Below are positions 59,000-64,000 of a DNA stretch of 64,000 bases, piece after piece. Within the stretch, counting starts at the first letter, position 1, and each line of letters opens with the position of its first letter. This DNA comes from Streptomyces morookaense. Lineage in GTDB: Bacteria; Actinomycetota; Actinomycetes; Streptomycetales; Streptomycetaceae. The position numbers and the translations under genes are program-made. The notes below the pieces were generated by a model. It did no database searches. It was not told the origin of the DNA and saw only the letters and a list, made by a program, of their open reading frames with translations. The DNA lies in the NCBI RefSeq assembly GCF_013030945.1, contig NZ_JABBXF010000035.1:1-64000 (forward strand). The letters run 5' to 3'.

Positions 59000-60261
59000 G
59001 CGGTGGGCACCGCCGCGAGCGGGACGGAGGGGTCGGCGAGGGCCTCGGGCGAGAGGCGGTCCCCGGAGCGGATGAGGCGCTGGATGTCCTCCGTGACGTC
59101 CCACACGTTGACGTTCATCCCGGCCAGCACCCGGCCCTCGCGCAGCCAGAAGGCGATGAACTCGCGCTTTCCGGCGTCCCCGCGGATGACCACCTGGTCG
59201 TACGAGCCGGGGGGCGCGTAGCCGGAGTACTCCAGGCCCACGTCGTACTGGTCGGAGAAGAAGTACGGGACGCGGTCGTAGGAGACCTCCTGGCCGAGCA
59301 TGGCGCGGGCGGCGGCGGGGCCGCCGTTGAGGGCGTTGGCCCAGTGCTCGACGCGCAGGCGGGTGTGCAGCCAGGGGTGTTCGGCGGCGGCCACGTCGCC
59401 CGCGGCGTGGATGTCGGGGTCGGAGGTGCGCAGCGAGGCGTCGACGGCGATGCCGCCGCCGTCGGCGCGGTCGACGAGGGCGAGGCCGGCGGCCTCGGCG
59501 AGGGCGGTGCGGGGGGCGGCGCCGATCGCGGCGAGGACGGCGTGGGCGGGGTGCTCCTCGCCGTCGTCGGTGCGGGCGGCCAGGACCATGCCGTCCTGGC
59601 CGGTGATCTCGGTGAGCCGGGCGCCGAAGTGGAAGCGGACGCCCTTCTCGGCGTGCAGGTCGGTGAAGAGCTGGCCGAGCTCGGGGCCGAGGACCCGGTG
59701 CAGCGGGGTGGGGTCGGGCTCGACGATCGTCACCTCGGCGCCGTAGCCGCGGGCCGCGGCGGCGACCTCCAGGCCGATCCAGCCGGCTCCGGCGATGACG
59801 AGGTGGCCGTTGTCGCGCCCGAGGGAGGCGAGGACGCCGCGCAGCCGCTCGGCGTGCGCGAGGCGGCGCAGGTGGTGCACGCCGGCCAGCCCGGTGCCGG
59901 GGATGTCCAGGCGGCGCGGCTCGGCGCCGGTGGCCAGCAGCAGCTTGTCGTAGGCGACGACCGTGCCGTCGCCGAGGCGGACCGTCTTCGCCGCGCGGTC
60001 GAGGGCGACGGCGGGCTGGCCGAGGTGGAGCTCGATGTCGGCCTGGGCGTACCAGGCCGGTTCGTGGACGAAGACGGCCTCCCGGTCGGTCTTTCCGGTG
60101 AGGTACCCCTTGGAGAGCGGAGGCCGCTCGTAGGGGTGGTCGCGTTCGTCGCAGATGAGGATCACCCGGCCGGTGAAACCCTCCGACCGGAGGGTCTCCG
60201 CCGCCTTGGCACCGGCCAGGCCTCCTCCCACGATGACGAACGTCTGGTCTGCGTCCACCAC
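58996..60261 (-). CDS. FAD/NAD(P)-dependent ferredoxin-reductase-type protein
   Basis: The 421-aa flavoprotein has an FAD-binding GGGLAGAKAAETLR, the ATGAEPRRLD motif, a second Rossmann VIAGAGWIGLEVAAAA for NAD(P)H and IHAAGDVAAAEHP near the FAD. It is of the rubredoxin/putidaredoxin-reductase-like group with a C-terminal reductase dimerisation domain. It passes electrons from NAD(P)H to a ferredoxin or P450 chain, but no ferredoxin gene is near. GTG or ATG 60261. The acetyltransferase start overlaps its stop. Confidence 0.94.
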   Translation of the reverse strand: MVDADQTFVIVGGGLAGAKAAETLRSEGFTGRVILICDERDHPYERPPLSKGYLTGKTDREAVFVHEPAWYAQADIELHLGQPAVALDRAAKTVRLGDGTVVAYDKLLLATGAEPRRLDIPGTGLAGVHHLRRLAHAERLRGVLASLGRDNGHLVIAGAGWIGLEVAAAARGYGAEVTIVEPDPTPLHRVLGPELGQLFTDLHAEKGVRFHFGARLTEITGQDGMVLAARTDDGEEHPAHAVLAAIGAAPRTALAEAAGLALVDRADGGGIAVDASLRTSDPDIHAAGDVAAAEHPWLHTRLRVEHWANALNGGPAAARAMLGQEVSYDRVPYFFSDQYDVGLEYSGYAPPGSYDQVVIRGDAGKREFIAFWLREGRVLAGMNVNVWDVTEDIQRLIRSGDRLSPEALADPSVPLAAVPTA

Positions 60262-60410
60262 TTGCTGCCTCCTCGCTGCCGCGCAGTGCGTCTGCGTACC
60301 GCCCCCATGGGTGTTCCGGCCGGGGGTCCGGCCCGGGCACAGCCCCTATTGGACGCTGTGGCCCCGGGAAAGCACAGCCCCGCCGGGTCAGTACCCGCAA
60401 GGGCCCCGGT

Positions 60411-61748
60411 TTATCGTGACCTTGCCCCCGTGAGCCTGGCGTGAAGAGTGCGCGCCGAGGCATCGGTGAGGGCGGCGATCTGGTCGACGACCGCGCGGAG
60501 TCGCCCCGCGTCGTCGGCGGCGGCGTCGAAGAGGCTGCGGAACTGCGGGTCGAGGCCGTCGGGCGCGCGGGCGACCAGGGCCTCGGCGAGCTCGGCGAGG
60601 ACGACGCGCTGCTCGGCCCGGAGCTTCTCCTGGTCCTCGCGCTGTATGACGTAGCGGTCGGCGACGGCCTTGAGGACGGCGCACTCCAGCCGCGTGCCGC
60701 GGGGGACGACGAGCTCGGCCCGGTACCGCCCGAGCCGGCCCGGGCCCCACGCGGCGCGGGTGGCGGTCTCGGCGGCCAGGCAGAAGCGGCCGATGAGCTG
60801 GCTGGTGGCGTCCTTGAGCCGGGCCTGGGCGACGGCGCTGCCGTCGTAGCCGTGCGGCCACCACTCCTGGGCCAGCAGCCGGTCGAGCGCCTCGGCCAGC
60901 TCGTCCGGACCGGCGCCGGGGGCATAGCGGCGGGCGGCGACGGCGAACACCTCGCGGCGCTCGGGGCCGGAGTGCAGGACGCCGGGGTCGAGGTGGCCGG
61001 CGTGCAGGCCGTCCTCCACGTCGTGCACGGAGTAGGCGACGTCGTCGGCCCAGTCCATGACCTGGGCCTCGAAGCTGCGGAGGTGGGCGGGGGCGCCCTG
61101 CCGGAACCAGGTGAAGACCGGCAGGTCGTCCGCGTAGACCCCGAACTTGCGCGAGGCGGGGTCGGTGGGGTGGCCGCCGCGCGGCCAGGGGTACTTGGTG
61201 GCGGCGTCGAGCGCGGCGCGGGTGAGGTTGAGGCCGACGCTGACCGGCCGGCCGTCACCCGTCGGCGGGCCGGGCACGAAGCGCTTCGGCTCCAGCCGGG
61301 TGAGCAGGCGCAGCGACTGGGCGTTGCCCTCGAACCCGCCGCAGGACCGGGCCACTTCGTCGAGCGCCTGCTCGCCGTTGTGGCCGAACGGGGGGTGGCC
61401 CAGATCGTGCGCGAGGCAGGCGGCCTCGACCAGGTCGGGGTCGCAGCCGAGGGCCGCGCCCAGCTCCCGGCCGACCTGCGCGCACTCCAGCGAGTGCGTC
61501 AGGCGCGTGCGCGGTGTGGCGTCCCAGGCCTGGGCGTTGGCGCCCGGGGCGACGACCTGCGTCTTGCCGGCGAGGCGGCGCAGCGCAGCGGAGTGCAGCA
61601 CGCGCGCCCGGTCGCGCTGGAAGGCCGTCCGCCCGGGCCGCTTGTCGGGCTCGGGCGCCCAGCGCTCCACGTCCGGCACGTCGTACCCGGCGATGCCGGG
61701 GGTTTCGCTGCCTGCGCCGTCACTCCGTGCTGTGCCTGTGCCGTTCAT
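60411..61748 (-). CDS. dgt: dGTP triphosphohydrolase (HD domain)
   Basis: The enzyme splits dGTP into deoxyguanosine and tripolyphosphate, regulating dNTP pools. The 445-aa protein has the HD metal motifs: RLTHSLECAQVGRELG with His, LAHDLGHPPFGHNGEQ with His-Asp, and the final Asp in MDWADDVAYSVHD. The start ATG 61748 has GGGGG in front. It lies in the dnaG region as in other streptomycetes, a replication-related cluster. Divergent from the SanA-like gene with at most 23 bp between the starts. Confidence 0.95.
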   Translation of the reverse strand: MNGTGTARSDGAGSETPGIAGYDVPDVERWAPEPDKRPGRTAFQRDRARVLHSAALRRLAGKTQVVAPGANAQAWDATPRTRLTHSLECAQVGRELGAALGCDPDLVEAACLAHDLGHPPFGHNGEQALDEVARSCGGFEGNAQSLRLLTRLEPKRFVPGPPTGDGRPVSVGLNLTRAALDAATKYPWPRGGHPTDPASRKFGVYADDLPVFTWFRQGAPAHLRSFEAQVMDWADDVAYSVHDVEDGLHAGHLDPGVLHSGPERREVFAVAARRYAPGAGPDELAEALDRLLAQEWWPHGYDGSAVAQARLKDATSQLIGRFCLAAETATRAAWGPGRLGRYRAELVVPRGTRLECAVLKAVADRYVIQREDQEKLRAEQRVVLAELAEALVARAPDGLDPQFRSLFDAAADDAGRLRAVVDQIAALTDASARTLHARLTGARSR

Positions 61749-61771
61749 ACCCCCGACGGTAGCCGCCGGGT

Positions 61772-62497
61772 GTGACAGACGGCAGCGGGAACCGGCCGGG
61801 GGCGATCGTGCGTGAACCGGGCGTGAACAGACGCTGGACAGACGTACGAAGGCGGCGGGCGCGGCGCGTGCTGTGGGCGGTGATGGCCGCGTGTGTGCTG
61901 GCCCTGCTGCCGTCCGCCTGGATCTACGCGACCGCCTCGCCCCGCCTGCGCGACGTGCGGGACGCACCCGCCGCCGAGGTGGCGGTGGTCTTCGGCGCGG
62001 GCCTGGACGCCGGGCGGCCGTCGCCGTACCTGGCTGCCCGGCTGGACGCGGCGGTCTCGCTGTACCGGGCGGGCAAGGTGCGGGTGGTCCTGGTGACGGG
62101 CGACAACGGGCGCGTGGAGTACGACGAGCCGGATGCGATGCGCCGCTATCTGACGGAGCGCGGGATTCCGGCAGGGCGGGTGGTCGCCGACTACGCGGGC
62201 TTCGACACATGGGACTCCTGTGCGCGGGCGCGGCGGGTGTTCGGCGTGAAGCGGGCGGTGCTGGTGAGTCAGGAGTTCCACATCCGGCGGGCGGTGGCGC
62301 TGTGCCGGGCGGCGGGGATCGACTCGTACGGGGTCGGGGTGTCGAACGCGCACGACGTGACCTGGTACGCGGGCGGGGCCCGGGAGGTCTTCGCGGCGGG
62401 CAAGGCCGTCGTCAACGCGGTGGTGCGGCCGGACCCGATGTTCCTGGGTCCGCACGAGGGGGGCGTGGACCGGGCTTTGGCGGCCGGCGCCCCGTAA
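61772..62497 (+). CDS. SanA/YdcF-like (DUF218) membrane protein
   Basis: The 241-aa protein has one N-terminal helix (VLWAVMAACVLALLPSAWIYA) and an extracytoplasmic DUF218 domain: VAVVFGAGLDAGRPSPYLAARLDAA (cited as FGAGLDAGRPSPYLAARL), VVLVTGDNGRVEYDEP and LVSQEFHIRRAV. SanA is involved in envelope integrity and vancomycin tolerance in enterobacteria. The start could be GTG 61772 or GTG 61808; the second has GGGGGC in front and would avoid overlapping the dgt leader. Its last three codons and stop (GAP stop) come from repeat copy F. Confidence 0.9.
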   Translation: MTDGSGNRPGAIVREPGVNRRWTDVRRRRARRVLWAVMAACVLALLPSAWIYATASPRLRDVRDAPAAEVAVVFGAGLDAGRPSPYLAARLDAAVSLYRAGKVRVVLVTGDNGRVEYDEPDAMRRYLTERGIPAGRVVADYAGFDTWDSCARARRVFGVKRAVLVSQEFHIRRAVALCRAAGIDSYGVGVSNAHDVTWYAGGAREVFAAGKAVVNAVVRPDPMFLGPHEGGVDRALAAGAP

Positions 62498-62752
62498 GGG
62501 GGCGGCGCCCTGTCAGGGGCACTGGGGATACCCCCAGCGGTAGCTGGGGGAGGAACTGCGCGAGCAACCACGACGCGCCTGCAGGCGAAGTACCCGGGGC
62601 TTCGCCCCGGACCCCTGGGGTGGTGCGTCCGGCTGCAGGCCGGTGGGGGCTTGTCGCGCAGTTCCCCGCGCCCCTTCGGGGCGCATGGTCGCGCCCACGC
62701 GGCGGAGCCGCATATCGACACAGCCCCGCGCCCCTTACGGGGCGCCGCAGTT
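62489..62752. repeat. Dispersed intergenic repeat, copy F (largest, both modules)
   Basis: This 264-bp block combines GGAACTGCGCGAGCAACCACGAC, GGGGCTTCGCCCC, GGGGGCTTGTCGCGCAGTTCC, GCGCCCACGCGGCGGAGCCG and two GCGCCCCTT(A/C)GGGGCGC hairpins. It is the most complete copy in the window. It fills the space between two converging genes. Confidence 0.9.
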
Positions 62753-62775
62753 ACCGCATAGCGCGAGGGCACCGG

Positions 62776-63729
62776 CTACCGCTTCGGTTCCCGGTCGTTG
62801 ATCGCGTCGAGGTACAGCTTGAAGATCTCGTCGTCGTCGACCGGGCTGTACGACACCCGCGCACTGTCGTCCCCGTCAGGGCCGCCGCCGTTGAGGCCGC
62901 CCAGGACGCCCACCAGGTCGCCGGTCTTGGACTTCTCGTTGAAGTGGATGAGCCACGGGCTGCCGGACGTGCCGGAGTAGAAGCCGTCGCACCGCATGCG
63001 CAGCTGCTTGTGGCCGTCCAGGCGTTCGGTCATCGCCGTGCAGCGGATCGCCTGGTCCGCCGGGTCGTCGTCGACGTCGGGGTAGCCGATGACCGTCACC
63101 CGGTTGGTGTACCCGGGCGTCCGCACCAGCCGGTTCGCGCCCGTCACCCGCTCGATCTGCCTGCCGCGGGAGTCCGGCTTGAGCGTCGCGAACGCGAAGT
63201 CGAGGTCGGAGCCGTCCCCGTAGTCGTCGCGGCGCGGGTCGGTGAAGGTGCGGTCGACGGCCCAGACGCCGTACGGCTGCTGGCTCGCGCCCTGCTGGTA
63301 GTCGGGGACGAAGGCGGCCGCGTCGCCGAACGAGCAGTGGCCCGCGGTCACGATGAGGTTGCCCTTCGGGCTGTGCACCACGCTCGCCGTGCAGTGATGG
63401 TTCTTCATGTCCTCGCCGACGTAGAAGATGACGCCCACCGTCGGCACCCCGGCGAAGTGCCGTGCGCTGCCGGTGATCTTCTGTGCCTCGCTCTTGGCGT
63501 CGGGGTCGGCATCGGCGTTCTCGGGGTCCTGGGGGTCCGTGGAGGACGTCATCCGGGTCGGTCCCCAGAAGCGCCGGGCCTCCTCGCTGGACCAGCTGCC
63601 GTCCCGGCCGTGGCCGCCGGCCCCCTTGGGGACGACGGCGGCGAGGGTGACGACATAGAGCCCCGCGAGCACGGCCCGGACCCACCGGGCCCGGCTCCAC
63701 CAGGAGAAACGCACGGGCACCCCCACCAC
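62776..63729 (-). CDS. Secreted trypsin-like serine protease, V8-type
   Basis: The 317-aa protein has an N-terminal membrane segment (AVLAGLYVVTLAAVVP, about residues 19-34) and a chymotrypsin-fold domain: His131 in LIVTAGHCSFGD, Asp175 or 177 in DGSDLDFAFAT and Ser257 in FYSGTSGSPWL. It fits the glutamyl-endopeptidase/V8 group of Streptomyces secreted or surface proteases. Cys pairs HHCTAS/GHCSFG and RCTAM/MRCDGF would form disulfides. Several GTG starts are possible (63729, 63726, 63720). The long Asp-rich linker (about 65-85) is probably a propeptide. Confidence 0.92.
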   Translation of the reverse strand: MVGVPVRFSWWSRARWVRAVLAGLYVVTLAAVVPKGAGGHGRDGSWSSEEARRFWGPTRMTSSTDPQDPENADADPDAKSEAQKITGSARHFAGVPTVGVIFYVGEDMKNHHCTASVVHSPKGNLIVTAGHCSFGDAAAFVPDYQQGASQQPYGVWAVDRTFTDPRRDDYGDGSDLDFAFATLKPDSRGRQIERVTGANRLVRTPGYTNRVTVIGYPDVDDDPADQAIRCTAMTERLDGHKQLRMRCDGFYSGTSGSPWLIHFNEKSKTGDLVGVLGGLNGGGPDGDDSARVSYSPVDDDEIFKLYLDAINDREPKR

Positions 63730-64000
63730 GTCAGGAAGGTAGTCGACAGGCTAACCGCAACGGCCGGGATCCTGCGCACGCCAGGCTGTTTTCCGCACAG
63801 TCCGATGACACGCGTTCCGCTGCGGGACAGCCGGTGGACGCCTCGCGGACCCCGGCCGATGCGGCAGCACCGGATGCCGCCACATGGCTCACCGGCACCC
63901 TTCCCCGCCCCGTCGATGCCCAAGCGCACGCCCCCGGCGCGAAAGGCCTGCAGGGCGCCCCTCGGCCGTCTAGGCTGTCCGTTCCGGACGGATCCGCAGA
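63730..64000. other. Right-edge region, no gene called
   Basis: The final 271 bp hold no ORF with a ribosome site. TAGGCT near 63971 may be the -10 of a gene beginning beyond the window. The only open frame (63549-63929, minus) overlaps the protease gene and has no convincing start. Confidence 0.5.

Overview
The window is high-GC actinobacterial chromosome, almost certainly Streptomyces. The evidence is the third-position G/C bias, frequent GTG starts, and two diagnostic gene orders: fasR-fabD-fabH-acpP-fabF (14973-19888) and hrdA-dnaG-(acetyltransferase-flavoprotein)-dgt (55293-61748). I see no integrase, transposase, phage gene or CRISPR array. This is core and near-core chromosome with a few lineage-variable pockets.

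Layout. 1-4829: a truncated TerD-type gene, an AhpE-like peroxiredoxin, a DUF3052 gene and aceE (pyruvate dehydrogenase E1). 4885-14903: a DHA2 exporter with a divergent TetR regulator, a DUF1023 hydrolase, a DUF4429/SHOCT protein, a NarL-type two-component pair, a MerR-controlled aldo/keto reductase, a serine hydrolase and a pirin. 14973-19888: the type II fatty acid synthase operon behind its regulator FasR, closed by a strong terminator. 19948-29629: a quinoprotein-like membrane protein, two beta-hydroxyacid-dehydrogenase-like enzymes, a lipoprotein SGNH hydrolase, a GH3 glycosidase, a TetR pair with twin operators, and a second DHA2 exporter whose promoter has a textbook SoxR-box layout. 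29664-31480: a WhiJ-like trio (XRE regulator, DUF397 protein, degenerate GHKL ATPase). 31485-41092: MgtC-like protein, secreted pyroglutamyl-peptidase-like protein with Cys replaced by Ser, nitrilase, Ohr/OsmC proteins, MDR reductase with MarR, an isochorismatase fold lacking the catalytic Cys, a lipoprotein sortase, thioredoxin and ArsR.

41093-48560 is the most interesting stretch and lies entirely on the minus strand. It starts with a promoter, an M-box (ykoK-type) magnesium riboswitch and a 26-codon leader ORF. These precede an NRAMP-fold transporter that lacks the Mn-type DPGN and MPHN motifs. Next come a 99-aa protein, a 36-aa ORF, an orphan OmpR-type winged helix, a protein with an MgtC-tail-like domain, and a 148-aa membrane protein sharing an ungapped 31-residue GHDAxW motif with the 99-aa protein. 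A two-gene ABC transporter (fused double permease plus ATPase) follows. I read this as a candidate magnesium homeostasis locus. The riboswitch link to the transporter is well supported. The membership of the small genes is inference.

48641-63729: quinone oxidoreductase with divergent AraC-type regulator, a PucR-like regulator with a small secreted Cys protein, three tRNAs (CAU, Asn, Asn), a YtxH-like protein, an FGGY kinase, hrdA, dnaG, an acetyltransferase overlapping a ferredoxin-reductase-like flavoprotein, dgt, a SanA-like protein and a secreted trypsin-like protease.

A dispersed palindromic intergenic repeat (core GTCGCGCAGTTCC with arms GCGCCCC/GGGGCGC) occurs at seven places and in three of them supplies the stop codon of the neighbouring ORF.
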